From contig CBIFVZ010000017.1 in NCBI GenBank assembly GCA_966185765.1, forward strand, positions 1 to 49,920: 49,920 nt of DNA, read 5' to 3'. A program made the translations under genes and the position numbers. The notes beneath the pieces were generated by a model that did no database searches, was not told the origin of the DNA, and saw only the letters and a list, made by a program, of their open reading frames with translations. The stretch comes from CBIFVZ01 sp966185765. Lineage in GTDB: Bacteria; Pseudomonadota; Gammaproteobacteria; Enterobacterales; Enterobacteriaceae. This document shows, in pieces, positions 26,320-35,352 of this stretch. How positions within the stretch are numbered: position 1 is the first letter of the stretch; each line of letters opens with the position of its first letter.

Positions 26320-27969
26320 TTATGCACGCCATGCTTTATAACGGTTAATTAAGCCATTCGTTGAGCTGTCGTGACTGGCTACGTCGTTGTTATCCCCCAG
26401 TTCCGGCAGGATGCGGTTGGCAAGCTGTTTGCCTAATTCAACGCCCCACTGGTCGAAGGTGAAGATGTTCAGAATAGCGCCCTGGGTGAAGATCTTGTGC
26501 TCGTAAAGCGCAATCAGCGCGCCCAGGCTGAACGGCGTGATTTCACGCAGCAGGATGGAGTTGGTCGGGCGGTTACCTTCAAACACCTTAAACGGCACCA
26601 CATTGTCCAGCTGTGCCGGATCTTTACCCTGGTCGCGGAACTCCTGCTCAACCACGTCGCGGGATTTACCAAACGCCAGCGCCTCGGTCTGGGCAAAGAA
26701 GTTAGACAGCAGCTTTGGATGATGGTCAGACAGCGGATTATGGCTGATAGCCGGTGCGATAAAGTCGCACGGCACCAGCTTGGTCCCCTGGTGAATCAAC
26801 TGATAGAACGCATGCTGGCCGTTGGTGCCTGGCTCGCCCCAGATGACAGGGCCGGTCTGGTAGTCTACCGGATTGCCGTTGCGATCCACGTACTTACCAT
26901 TGGACTCCATGTTGCCCTGCTGGAAGTAGGCCGCAAAGCGGTGCATATACTGGTCGTAGGGCAGAATCGCTTCCGTTTCTGCGCCAAAGAAATTGTTGTA
27001 CCAGATGCCAATCAGCGCCAGCAGTACCGGCAGGTTGTGCTCAAGCTCGGTGCTGGAGAAATGCTTGTCCATAGCGTGTGCGCCGGACAGCAGCTGCACA
27101 AAGTTGTCGAAACCAACGGACAGAATGATAGACAGACCAATCGCTGACCACAGCGAGTAGCGCCCGCCAACCCAGTCCCAGAACTCAAACATGTTGGCGG
27201 TGTCGATACCGAACTCTCCCACCGCTTTGGCATTGGTGGACAGCGCAGCAAAGTGTTTCGCCACGTGTTTTTCATCACCGGCGCTGCCCAGGAACCAGTC
27301 GCGCGCGCTGTGGGCGTTCGTCATCGTTTCCTGAGTGGTGAAGGTTTTAGAGGCCACCAGGAACAGCGTGGTTTCCGGGTCTACGTCTTTCAGTACTTCG
27401 GCAATATGGGTACCGTCAACGTTAGACACAAAGTGCATGTTGAGGTGGTTTTTGTACGGACGCAGGGCTTCGGTCACCATGAACGGGCCGAGATCGGAAC
27501 CGCCAATGCCAATGTTGACCACATCGGTGATAGCCTTGCCGGTATAGCCTTTCCACTCGCCGCTGATAATGGCCTCAGAGAACGCCTTCATTTTCTCCAG
27601 CACGGCGTTCACTTCCGGCATCACATCTTTACCATCAACCAGAATCGGCGTGTTGCTGCGGTTACGCAGCGCAACGTGCAGCACCGCACGGTCTTCGGTA
27701 CGGTTGATTTTCTCGCCGGAGAACATGGATTTGATTGCCCCGGCCAAATCGGTTTCTTTCGCCAGCGCCAGCAGTTTGGTCATGGTTTCTGAAGTGATGC
27801 GGTTTTTGGAGTAATCCACCAGCATCAGGTCGTCAAACGTCGCGGAGAATTTGCTGAAGCGGTCGGTGTCTTTAGCGAACAGGTCGCTGAGCGTAACGTC
27901 TTTGAGGGTGTTGTAGTGGGATGCCAGGTCTTGCCAGGCGGCAGTCTGCGTTGGATTGATGTTTTTCAT
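26320..27969 (-). CDS. pgi: Glucose-6-phosphate isomerase
   Basis: This 549-residue protein equals E. coli Pgi in length. It interconverts glucose-6-phosphate and fructose-6-phosphate in glycolysis and gluconeogenesis. Family signatures are present: NIGIGGSDLGP, VSNVDGTHI, FLVASKTFTTQETMTN, VGGRYSLWSAIGLSI (signature 1) and GQHAFYQLIHQGTKLVPCDFI, with a final FDQWGVELGKQLANRI (signature 2). It is transcribed alone and leftward, with its own terminator. In E. coli pgi adjoins lysC; here an exported serine hydrolase gene is inserted between them. Confidence 0.98.
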   Translation of the reverse strand: MKNINPTQTAAWQDLASHYNTLKDVTLSDLFAKDTDRFSKFSATFDDLMLVDYSKNRITSETMTKLLALAKETDLAGAIKSMFSGEKINRTEDRAVLHVALRNRSNTPILVDGKDVMPEVNAVLEKMKAFSEAIISGEWKGYTGKAITDVVNIGIGGSDLGPFMVTEALRPYKNHLNMHFVSNVDGTHIAEVLKDVDPETTLFLVASKTFTTQETMTNAHSARDWFLGSAGDEKHVAKHFAALSTNAKAVGEFGIDTANMFEFWDWVGGRYSLWSAIGLSIILSVGFDNFVQLLSGAHAMDKHFSSTELEHNLPVLLALIGIWYNNFFGAETEAILPYDQYMHRFAAYFQQGNMESNGKYVDRNGNPVDYQTGPVIWGEPGTNGQHAFYQLIHQGTKLVPCDFIAPAISHNPLSDHHPKLLSNFFAQTEALAFGKSRDVVEQEFRDQGKDPAQLDNVVPFKVFEGNRPTNSILLREITPFSLGALIALYEHKIFTQGAILNIFTFDQWGVELGKQLANRILPELGDNNDVASHDSSTNGLINRYKAWRA

Positions 27970-28267
27970 AGCAATACTCTGTTGATTTGAGAATTGTGAC
28001 TGGGGTCAATTGTAGCGCCTGTGTCGGTCAATTGTGATGATTTTAATGCCATTACCGTCGGTTTCTCCCCTCTGTACGCTTGCCGCCTGGCGCGCCCCCG
28101 CCGCATCAATATGATGTCTTTTATAACCGCCGCTATAGCGAGGGTTTTCCCCTCACTAACTGATTTATGGGAGCCACCTCGCAATTCTATAGTGACGTCA
28201 CCTGCCCCTCAGGTGCAGTCCGTGCATTAACGGATACAGATAAACAGGGTTACTACGGAGCACTGAC

Positions 28268-29596
28268 ATGTATAAAAACGCTGAATCACCGATAAAACTG
28301 ACGCTGGCCGCCGCTGTTCTGGGCGCTATGGCAGCGTGGGCAATCCCCGCATCTTCCTGGGCGGCGCAGACGACTGACTGCGGCGGCGTTGCGCTCACCA
28401 CCTGCCCAACGCCTTTTGATAAAACGCTGCCGGATACCAAAAATATGCTCACCTGGAGCCAGTCTGAGCGCGTGATTGGATTTCGTAACGATTATCGCAA
28501 CTATCGCGGCGATGTCTTCCACCACGGTAACGCCCGCCCGCTGGAACACGCACAAAAACAGCTCGGTGAGGTCAGCTACAGCGTCAATGGCAAAACATGG
28601 ACGCTGAAGGACTACCTCAAACGCCAGGACGTGGCTGCCCTGCTGGTGCTCAAAGACGGTAAGGTGGCGTATAAATATCTGGGCGACGGCAATACCGACT
28701 CCACGCTCTGGACCTCACGCTCGGTAGGCAAGTCAGTGGTGTCTACGCTCATTGGTGTGGCAGTAAAAGAGGGAAAAATCCACTCGCTGGATGACGATAT
28801 CACCCGCTATGAACCTGACCTGAAAGGCACCGCCTGGGAAGGCACCAGCGTGCGTCAGCTCATGCAGCACACCTCCGGCGTGGCCTGGAATGAAAGCTAC
28901 ACCGACCCCAAATCTGATTTCTCTGTGCTCACCCAGTGTGAGGCCAACCCTGGCGCTTACGACTGCGTGCGCAGGCTGGTATCCGGGCTTAAGCGCATCC
29001 ATCCGGCCGGTGAAAGCTGGTCGTACTCCTCCGGTGGCGCGTGGCTGTTGGGTGATATCCTGGAGCGCGCAACCGGTATGCCTATCGCGGCTTATCTTGA
29101 ACAATCCATCTGGAGACCTTACGGCATGGCCAGCGACGGTGTCTGGCACTCGTATACGCCTGGCAAACATGATGTGGGCGCACACGGTTTTAACGCCACG
29201 CTGGAAGACTGGGGCCGCTTTGGGGAGTTTATTCTCAATGAAGGCCGCCTGGCTGATGGTAAACCGGTGCTGCCTGAAGGTTGGGTGGACGACGCCAGTG
29301 CCTGGAACCAGGCGGCGAAATCCGTGAGCGCCGCACACCCGGACGGCACCTACGGCTACCAGTGGTGGAACAATGCTGTCCCGGCCAATGCCACCAACGT
29401 TACGCCATCGGTTGATGACTCTCTCAAAGGCTCGCTGTGGGCGCTCGGTATTTACGGCCAGATGATTATGGTCAACCGTGCGGAAAACCTGGTGATTGTC
29501 CAGTGGTCCACCTGGCCGGTGGCGGAACCGTCTTTCAACGCCCAGCCGCTGGAAGCCTCGCTGATGTTCAGCGCTATCGCACAAAACCTGCGCTAA
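28268..29596 (+). CDS. Exported serine hydrolase (beta-lactamase/class C family)
   Basis: This 442-residue protein has an N-terminal signal sequence (AAAVLGAMAAWAIPASSWAA) and the serine beta-lactamase-like fold: SVGK at 152-155 is the SxxK nucleophile motif, YSSGGAW provides the Tyr-x-Ser element, and QLMQHTSGVAWNE and GRFGEFILNEG are typical of the 6-aminohexanoate-dimer hydrolase/EstB branch. Two Cys pairs near the N terminus (CGGVALTTC) could form a disulphide in the periplasm. The natural substrate is unknown; penicillin resistance should not be assumed. It is divergent from pgi and followed by a terminator before the lysC leader. Confidence 0.85.
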   Translation: MYKNAESPIKLTLAAAVLGAMAAWAIPASSWAAQTTDCGGVALTTCPTPFDKTLPDTKNMLTWSQSERVIGFRNDYRNYRGDVFHHGNARPLEHAQKQLGEVSYSVNGKTWTLKDYLKRQDVAALLVLKDGKVAYKYLGDGNTDSTLWTSRSVGKSVVSTLIGVAVKEGKIHSLDDDITRYEPDLKGTAWEGTSVRQLMQHTSGVAWNESYTDPKSDFSVLTQCEANPGAYDCVRRLVSGLKRIHPAGESWSYSSGGAWLLGDILERATGMPIAAYLEQSIWRPYGMASDGVWHSYTPGKHDVGAHGFNATLEDWGRFGEFILNEGRLADGKPVLPEGWVDDASAWNQAAKSVSAAHPDGTYGYQWWNNAVPANATNVTPSVDDSLKGSLWALGIYGQMIMVNRAENLVIVQWSTWPVAEPSFNAQPLEASLMFSAIAQNLR

Positions 29597-29612
29597 ACCT
29601 CGCGTAGCCTGA

Positions 29613-29645
29613 CGCGCCCGCCTCCCCATGAGACGGGCGTTTTTT
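29613..29645 (+). terminator. Terminator of the serine hydrolase gene
   Basis: CGCCCGCCTC and GAGACGGGCG pair (one G-T) across a 4-base loop and are followed by TTTTTTATG. It lies about 20 bases after the stop codon. Confidence 0.88.
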
Positions 29646-29721
29646 ATGCGCATCGTGCAAGTCACCTCGTCGCAACACCCCATTGACAGCCGCTGCGTAA
29701 CAGGTTAAATCTACAGCACAA

Positions 29722-29741
29722 CTTACGTCGTATGACGTAAG
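29722..29741 (+). promoter_or_regulatory. Perfect palindrome at the 5' end of the lysC leader
   Basis: CTTACGTCGTATGACGTAAG is a perfect 8-bp inverted repeat with a 4-base centre, ending at the first base of the riboswitch. From memory E. coli lysC has a different palindrome at the same place, so this is likely a 5' hairpin that stabilises the leader RNA rather than an operator. Confidence 0.5.
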
Positions 29742-29929
29742 CCAGAAGAGGCGCGTCGTCCAGGTAGTGTGTCAGAGGAGCCAGTCCGAAGAAGACACAG
29801 GAGGGGGAGCGACGCCGAGGGGGAACACGTGCGGCAGCGTGAGCTTCCGACTACAGGGGCTGAATCCCCTGGGTTGTCACCCGCAGCGACCACGGGAAGG
29901 TCGTTTCGCAAGGTGGAGGGCTTCTGGGT
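29741..29929 (+). ncRNA. Lysine riboswitch (L box) of lysC
   Basis: The leader holds the conserved blocks of the lysine aptamer in order: CCAGAAGAGGCGCG, GAGGAGCCAGTCC, GCCGAGGGGGAAC, GGGGCTGAATCCCCTGGGTTGTCACC and GGAGGGCTTCTGGG. CCAGAAG (29742) pairs with CTTCTGG (29921) to close helix P1. Binding of lysine lowers lysC expression. Downstream bases to the ATG at 30042 form the expression platform, including CCCCTGACACGAGG before the start, as in E. coli, where translation and RNA decay are controlled together. Confidence 0.95.
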
Positions 29930-30041
29930 AAACCGTAGTTCTGGCCCGTTCCGTCTCTACGTCTGCCCCGTTTACCGCTCTTCCCTTGTACCAGGGTTCA
30001 TTTTATTGCCATCCCGATGGCCCCCTGACACGAGGTTTTTC

Positions 30042-31403
30042 ATGACACAAGCCGTATCCTCCATCGTCGTTGCCAAATTTGGCGGCACCAGCGTTGCTGA
30101 TTTTGATGCGATGAACCGCAGCGCCGATGTGGTGCTCAACGAAAGCCTGGCACGCCTGGTGGTACTCTCTGCCTCTGCCGGCGTGACCAATCTGCTGGTC
30201 GCACTCGCTGAAGGGCTGGAAGCCAGCGAGCGCTTCGTTAAGCTTGATGCCATCCGTAAAATTCAATACGACATCCTTGAGCGACTGCGCCAACCCGACG
30301 TTATTCGCGACGAAATTGACCGTCTGCTGGAAAACATTACCACCCTTGCTGAAGCCGCCTCTCTTGCCACCTCACCTGCTCTGACCGATGAGCTGGTCAG
30401 TCACGGTGAGCTGATGTCCACATTGCTGTTCGTGGAAGTGCTGCGCGAGCGCGCGGTGGAAGTGCAGTGGTTTGACGTACGGAAAGTCATGCGCACCAAT
30501 GACCATTTTGGCAAAGCCGAGCCGGATGTGAGTACGCTGTCCAACCAGGTCGAGCAGCAGCTGCGCCCGCGCCTGGCCGAATCGCTGGTGATTACTCAGG
30601 GCTTTATTGGCAGCGAAGCCAAAGGCCGCACCACCACGCTTGGCCGCGGCGGTAGCGACTATACGGCCGCCCTGTTGGGCGAAGCGCTGGGGGCCGTGCG
30701 CATCGATATCTGGACCGATGTACCCGGTATTTACACCACTGACCCACGCATTGTGCCCGCCGCCCGCCGCATTGATAAAATCGCCTTTGAAGAAGCGGCG
30801 GAAATGGCAACCTTTGGTGCCAAAGTGCTGCATCCGGCGACATTGCTGCCCGCCGTGCGCAGCGATATTCCGGTGTTTGTTGGCTCCAGCAAAGAGCCAA
30901 AAGCAGGCGGCACGCTGGTGTGCAACCGCACCGAAGATCCACCGCTGTTCCGCGCGCTGGCCCTGCGCCGCCGCCAGACGCTGGTCACGCTGCACAGCCT
31001 GAACATGCTGCATTCACGCGGTTTTCTGGCGGAAGTGTTCAGTATCCTGGCGCGCCACAACATCTCTGTGGACCTGATTACCACCTCCGAGGTGAGTGTG
31101 GCACTGACGCTGGATACCACCGGGTCGACCTCTACGGGTGACACGCTGCTGACCACAGCACTGCTTACTGAGCTGTCATCACTGTGCCGCGTGGAGGTGG
31201 AAGAAGACCTGGCGCTGGTCGCCCTCATCGGGAACGCCTTAAGCCGCGCCTGCGGCGTGGGCAAAGAGGTGTTTGGCGTGCTGGAATCCTTCAATATCCG
31301 CATGATTTGCTACGGCGCTTCCAGCCACAACCTGTGTTTCCTGGTGCCGGGTAGCGAAGCGGAGCACGTGGTAGGCAAGCTGCACAGCAATCTGTTCGAA
31401 TAA
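30042..31403 (+). CDS. lysC: Lysine-sensitive aspartate kinase III
   Basis: This 453-residue enzyme phosphorylates aspartate, the first step to lysine, methionine and threonine. The start is the ATG at 30042 preceded by CGAGG; the frame is open far upstream through the riboswitch but that part is leader. Seen: VVAKFGGTSVADFDAMNRSA (ATP/Asp site), TTLGRGGSDYTAALLGEALGA, DIWTDVPGIYTTDPR, and C-terminal ACT domains (LHSLNMLHSRGFLAEVFSIL; NIRMICYGASSHNLCFLV) that bind lysine for feedback inhibition. Expression is controlled by the lysine riboswitch in front. Confidence 0.98.
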   Translation: MTQAVSSIVVAKFGGTSVADFDAMNRSADVVLNESLARLVVLSASAGVTNLLVALAEGLEASERFVKLDAIRKIQYDILERLRQPDVIRDEIDRLLENITTLAEAASLATSPALTDELVSHGELMSTLLFVEVLRERAVEVQWFDVRKVMRTNDHFGKAEPDVSTLSNQVEQQLRPRLAESLVITQGFIGSEAKGRTTTLGRGGSDYTAALLGEALGAVRIDIWTDVPGIYTTDPRIVPAARRIDKIAFEEAAEMATFGAKVLHPATLLPAVRSDIPVFVGSSKEPKAGGTLVCNRTEDPPLFRALALRRRQTLVTLHSLNMLHSRGFLAEVFSILARHNISVDLITTSEVSVALTLDTTGSTSTGDTLLTTALLTELSSLCRVEVEEDLALVALIGNALSRACGVGKEVFGVLESFNIRMICYGASSHNLCFLVPGSEAEHVVGKLHSNLFE

Positions 31404-31409
31404 TCTCTC

Positions 31410-31440
31410 CCGCCGGGCTGACGCCCGGCTATTCTCATCT
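31410..31440 (+). terminator. lysC terminator
   Basis: GCCGGGC and GCCCGGC form a 7-bp stem at 31412-31429 a few bases after the lysC stop, followed by TATTCTCATCTT. The T run is interrupted, so strength is uncertain. Confidence 0.6.
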
Positions 31441-31720
31441 TAAGTCTCCGTTAAGCCAGCGGAGGTTTAATTGTCATCACTCCTCGCTTTATGCCGTATT
31501 AACAACGTCATCGTGACAAAAAACCACATGCACACAGACACGAGGATTGAACACCGGGGCGATGAGAGGGTAGGGTATCCTCTCAGGGATGCTGTTCATG
31601 CAGCGAGCATCGGCTGAAAAAGGCCGCTTTGCCTGCAACTGGCTTTTTAACCCAGGGCTGCATGAGCGAATCGCTGTTTTAAAACCGGGCAAGGAGCGCC
31701 TCTGAACACGGGCTTATGGA
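31441..31720. promoter_or_regulatory. Upstream region of the two-component operon
   Basis: About 280 bases between lysC and the response-regulator gene hold no convincing gene. They must contain the promoter of the two-component system. GGATACCCTACCCTCTC-like inverted text around 31566-31590 could fold, but I see no clear operator. Confidence 0.4.
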
Positions 31721-32386
31721 ATGAGAATACTGTTACTGGAAGACGATCGTCTGATTGGCGATGGCATTAAAAATGGTCTTGAGCAGTGCGGCTTTTGCGT
31801 CGACTGGTTTACTGACGGTGAACAGGGCAAACAGGCACTCCTCAGAGCGCCGTTTGACGCCGTGGTGCTCGACCTGGGCCTGCCTGGCCTTGACGGCATG
31901 GATATTCTCTCCTGGTGGCGACGCCAGCAACTGAGTGTGCCGGTGCTGATTCTCACCGCGCGCGATGCGCTACACCAGCGTCTCGACGGCCTTAACGCGG
32001 GTGCGGATGATTATATGGGTAAGCCGTTTGCGCTCTCGGAACTGGTCGCCCGCCTTAACGCCTTAATTCGCCGCAGCCATGCCCACAGTTCACCGCAACT
32101 TACTCACCGGCATGTCACCTTCGATCCCCACACCCGTATCGCCACCTGCAACGGCGAATCCATCGTCCTTACCGTGCGTGAGCAGGCGCTGCTCGAGCTG
32201 TTTTTAATGAATAAAAACCGGGTGATGTCACGCCAGATGCTCGAAGACAAGCTTTACAGCTGGGAGCACGACGTGGGCAGTAACGCCGTAGAAGTCCATA
32301 TTCACCACCTGCGCCGCAAGCTCGGCAGCGACTTTATCCGTACAGAGCGCGGCCTTGGCTATTACCTGGGAACCACGGATGAATAA
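31721..32386 (+). CDS. Response regulator, OmpR/QseB-like
   Basis: This 221-residue regulator has a receiver domain (LLLEDDRLIGDGI; phosphoacceptor Asp in VVLDLGLPGLDG; switch Lys in ADDYMGKPFAL) and an OmpR-type winged helix (SNAVEVHIHHLRRKLGSDFIRTERGLGYYL). It is most like QseB/PmrA-type regulators, and the ending closely follows QseB. The kinase ATG overlaps its last codons. The position between lysC and panS is not the E. coli qseBC locus, so it may be a paralogue; I therefore give no symbol. Confidence 0.88.
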   Translation: MRILLLEDDRLIGDGIKNGLEQCGFCVDWFTDGEQGKQALLRAPFDAVVLDLGLPGLDGMDILSWWRRQQLSVPVLILTARDALHQRLDGLNAGADDYMGKPFALSELVARLNALIRRSHAHSSPQLTHRHVTFDPHTRIATCNGESIVLTVREQALLELFLMNKNRVMSRQMLEDKLYSWEHDVGSNAVEVHIHHLRRKLGSDFIRTERGLGYYLGTTDE

Positions 32387-33752
32387 TTTAAGCCTCAGCA
32401 GTCGGTTACTGATTTATATCCTGCTGATTGCCACGCTTATCTGGGGGGCTGCCAGCGGTCTGGGCTGGCTACAGACCCGTGAAGCCATTGATGAAGTGTT
32501 TGATACCCAACAACTGCTGTTTGCCAAACGCCTCGCCTCCGCCAACCTCAGTGAACTGACCGTTGACGATATCCCCGCTCAACGCCTGCCAAAAACCGAT
32601 AAGCTGATTAAAAACGGCGATAAAGGCAGCCAGGACGATGACGCACTGGGCTTTGCCATTTTTAACGAGCGCGGTGAACTCCTGCTCAGCGATAACGACC
32701 ACGGCAATGAGTTTGGCTACAGTACGCACAGCGGGTTTATCAATAAAAGTCTGGAAGGCGATGATGATGAAGAGTGGCGTATTCTCTATATCACCACGCC
32801 AGACCGGCGCTACACCATTGCGGTCGGTCAGGAGCGCGAGTACCGCGAAGATTTAGTTAACGATATCGTGCTGGGTCAGCTTTGGCCGTGGTTTATCGGC
32901 CTGCCGCTGATGATGGCGCTTACCGTGTGGATTATTCGCCGCGAGCTGATGTCGCTGCGCCGTACCGCCGACACGCTGCAAAAGCGCAACCCCGAAGACG
33001 CCACGCCGCTGGAGGAAACCAGTGTCCCCAAAGAAGCGCGCCCGCTGGTCACCGCGCTTAACGCGCTGTTTGTGCGCATCAGCGGCACGCTCGAGCGCGA
33101 GCGCCAGTTCACGGCCGATGCGGCCCACGAATTACGCAGCCCGCTGACGGCGCTACGCATTCAAAGCGAGGTCGCGCTACTGGCGGAAGACGATAAAACC
33201 TCGCGTAACCGGGCGCTCAATAACCTGATTCTCGGCATTGACCGTACCTCACGGCTGGTCGATCAGTTGCTGGCGCTGTCACGCCTTGATGGGACGTCAT
33301 CGCTGATGAGCGATGTTGAGCATATCGACTGGCGACAGCTCGCGGCCGAAGTGACGCAAGAGGCGCTGCCGATCGCACAGCATAAGAATATCGCGCTGGA
33401 AACGATTGTGGACTCTCCCCCGCAGATAGTGCAGGGCAACCGGCTATTGCTGAAAATGCTGCTGAGTAACCTGGTCAATAATGCGCTGCGTTATACCCAG
33501 GAAGGGGGCGAGGTACAGATTACGCTGCGTCACAGCGGTTTTAGCGTCACCGACAACGGCCCTGGCGTTATGCCCAGCCATCTTACGCGCCTGGGCGAGC
33601 GCTTTTTCCGACCGCCGGGCGCGGTGGAAAACGGCAGCGGGCTGGGGCTTTCCATTGTGAAGCGCATTGCACGCCTGCATGAGTTTACCATCGACTGGCG
33701 CAACCGCCCGGAAGGAGGGTTCCAGGTGACGCTCAGGCAATCTGGCGCATAA
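32379..33752 (+). CDS. Sensor histidine kinase, QseC-like
   Basis: This is 457 residues from the ATG at 32379, which overlaps the regulator stop. It has two membrane segments (about 10-30 and 165-185) flanking a periplasmic sensor domain rich in Asp and Glu (KGSQDDDAL; SLEGDDDEEW), a HAMP-like linker, the H box RQFTADAAHELRSPLTAL, N box NLVNNALRYT, G1 DNGPG and G2 GSGLGLSIV. FDTQQLLFAKRLAS and VGQEREYREDLV are shared with QseC. It phosphorylates the regulator encoded just before it. The signal is unknown; acidic periplasmic patches often bind metals or cationic peptides. Confidence 0.88.
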   Translation: MNNLSLSSRLLIYILLIATLIWGAASGLGWLQTREAIDEVFDTQQLLFAKRLASANLSELTVDDIPAQRLPKTDKLIKNGDKGSQDDDALGFAIFNERGELLLSDNDHGNEFGYSTHSGFINKSLEGDDDEEWRILYITTPDRRYTIAVGQEREYREDLVNDIVLGQLWPWFIGLPLMMALTVWIIRRELMSLRRTADTLQKRNPEDATPLEETSVPKEARPLVTALNALFVRISGTLERERQFTADAAHELRSPLTALRIQSEVALLAEDDKTSRNRALNNLILGIDRTSRLVDQLLALSRLDGTSSLMSDVEHIDWRQLAAEVTQEALPIAQHKNIALETIVDSPPQIVQGNRLLLKMLLSNLVNNALRYTQEGGEVQITLRHSGFSVTDNGPGVMPSHLTRLGERFFRPPGAVENGSGLGLSIVKRIARLHEFTIDWRNRPEGGFQVTLRQSGA

Positions 33753-33794
33753 TTTCGCGTTTTCTGACTGACTAAAAACCTGTAGTGTTAACGC

Positions 33795-33820
33795 AAGCCG
33801 GGGCCAACCCGGCTTTTTCA
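33795..33820 (+). terminator. Terminator of the two-component operon
   Basis: AGCCGGG and CCCGGCT pair across GCCAA and are followed by TTTTTCATA, about 45 bases after the kinase stop. Confidence 0.85.
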
Positions 33821-33860
33821 TAATCACAATAACACAACCGTATTTTTGCAAGGACACTCT

Positions 33861-34802
33861 ATGCTCGCAGTTCTCACGCGGCTGTTCCCACTCTGGGCAC
33901 TGCTGCTCTCCTGGCTTGCGTGGTACACACCCGCCCACTTCACGCCCATTGCACCGCACGTCAGCACGCTATTGATGCTGGTGATGTTCGGTATGGGCGT
34001 ACACCTGAAAATCGACGATTTCAAACGCGTGCTCGCGCGCCCGGCTCCGGTTGCCGCCTGCACCTTTCTGCACTACCTGATCATGCCGCTGGCCGCCTGG
34101 CTACTGGCCCATGCGTTTAATATGCCGCCGGATCTCTCTGCGGGTATGGTGCTGGTTGGCAGCGTCGCCAGCGGCACCGCCTCCAACGTGATGATTTATC
34201 TGGCCAAAGGAGATGTAGCGCTCTCGGTGACCATTTCTGCGGTCTCCACCCTGGTAGGCGTTTTCGCCACGCCGCTGCTGACACGCCTGTACGTTGATGC
34301 GCATATTCAGGTTGATGTGATGGGTATGCTGCTGAGCATTTTGAAAATTGTGGTGATTCCCATCGGCATGGGTTTGATTGTGCACCACCTGTTCCCGCGC
34401 GTGGTGAAAGCGGTAGAACCGTATCTGCCTGCGTTCTCGATGGCGTGCATTCTGGCGATTATCAGCGCGGTGGTTGCCGCCAGCGCCGACCATATCGCGT
34501 CTGTGGGCGCGGTAGTGATTGTGGCGGTGATTCTGCACAACACCATTGGTCTGTTGAGCGGCTACTGGGGCGGGCGCCTGTTTGGTTTTGACGAATCCAC
34601 CTGCCGCACGCTGGCCATCGAAGTGGGCATGCAAAACTCAGGGCTTGCCGCCGCACTGGGCAAGATGTATTTCTCACCGCTGGCCGCCCTGCCCGGCGCC
34701 TTGTTCTCTGTCTGGCACAATCTCTCTGGCTCGCTGCTGGCGGGCTACTGGTCTGGTAAAGCGATTAAAAAAGAGAAGCGTGCTGTAGCGAAAGAAAATT
34801 AA
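33861..34802 (+). CDS. panS: BASS-family transporter, PanS-like (pantoate/ketopantoate)
   Basis: This 313-residue inner-membrane protein is started at the ATG at 33861 with AAGGA 7 bases upstream; the frame is open to 33846. It has nine or ten membrane segments and BASS-family signatures: LMLVMFGMGVHLKIDDF, GSVASGTASNVMIYLAKGDVALSV and RTLAIEVGMQNSGLAAALG. In Salmonella the related PanS takes up ketopantoate, pantoate and pantothenate. The substrate here is inferred from that similarity. It is a single-gene unit followed by a strong hairpin. Confidence 0.8.
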   Translation: MLAVLTRLFPLWALLLSWLAWYTPAHFTPIAPHVSTLLMLVMFGMGVHLKIDDFKRVLARPAPVAACTFLHYLIMPLAAWLLAHAFNMPPDLSAGMVLVGSVASGTASNVMIYLAKGDVALSVTISAVSTLVGVFATPLLTRLYVDAHIQVDVMGMLLSILKIVVIPIGMGLIVHHLFPRVVKAVEPYLPAFSMACILAIISAVVAASADHIASVGAVVIVAVILHNTIGLLSGYWGGRLFGFDESTCRTLAIEVGMQNSGLAAALGKMYFSPLAALPGALFSVWHNLSGSLLAGYWSGKAIKKEKRAVAKEN

Positions 34803-34804
34803 TA

Positions 34805-34848
34805 CCTGCCGCATGGCTACGGATACGGAGCCATGCGGCGGCCTGGTT
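34805..34848 (+). terminator. Hairpin after panS
   Basis: GCCGCATGGCT (34808-34818) pairs with AGCCATGCGGC (34829-34839), an 11-bp perfect stem three to six bases after the stop. The following CGGCCTGGTTTATT has only a weak T run. Confidence 0.6.
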
Positions 34849-35017
34849 TATTAATCCAGGGCGCCCGTCTTACATGATTTTCCAAACAGCTTTAGCGCGC
34901 TTTTAGCAATAAAGGCAATCCATTCCTCAAACCGACGCTGGCGGTAATAAAAGCGCTGGGCTTTGCGCTGACAATCAAGAATACTGAACAGGTCACTCTT
35001 TATTCGAGGTAAACAGC

Positions 35018-35290
35018 ATGGCAATCGCCCGTCTGACCCAGCAGGATATGACTGAGAAAGAACAACGCGAACTTAAAACCCTCCTCGACCGCGCCCGTAT
35101 TGCTCACGGCCGCCCGCTGACGAACGCGGAAAACAATCGCCTGAAAAAAGAGTACATCGATAAGCTGATGGCCGAGCGGGAAGCCGAGGCGAAGAAAGCG
35201 CGTCAGCTTAAGAAAAAGCAGGCTTACAAAACCGATAAGGAAGCGACGTTCTCGTGGTCGGCCAGTACGCACGTGCGCGGGAGAAGATGA
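35018..35290 (+). CDS. yjbD: YjbD, small DUF3811 protein
   Basis: This 90-residue, highly charged protein is rich in Lys, Arg and Glu, with a long probable helix (RLKKEYIDKLMAEREAEAKKARQLKKKQ). It matches YjbD (DUF3811) in length and N terminus (LTQQDMTEKEQRELKTLLDRARIAHGRPLT). GAGGTAAACAGC precedes the ATG. Its basic tail suggests nucleic-acid or ribosome binding, but no function is known. In E. coli it lies between lysC and rluF, as here, apart from the inserted regulator and panS genes. Confidence 0.9.
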   Translation: MAIARLTQQDMTEKEQRELKTLLDRARIAHGRPLTNAENNRLKKEYIDKLMAEREAEAKKARQLKKKQAYKTDKEATFSWSASTHVRGRR

Positions 35291-35352
35291 TTTCGCGGAT
35301 GGTCCGTAACAGGTGTTACCACCAGGCTGGCTGATGCTCAGGCCTGAGAAAC

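Noticed and set aside
28199..28215. Hairpin CACCTG/CAGGTG between pgi and the serine hydrolase gene
   Set aside because: A six-base stem without a T run in a promoter region; could be chance.
28733..29683. A 316-codon open frame opposite the serine hydrolase gene
   Set aside because: It is a complement-frame artefact of a well-supported gene with a signal peptide, catalytic motifs and a terminator.
29769..30041. N-terminal extension of LysC through the leader
   Set aside because: The region is the lysine riboswitch; LysC homology and the Shine-Dalgarno begin at 30042.
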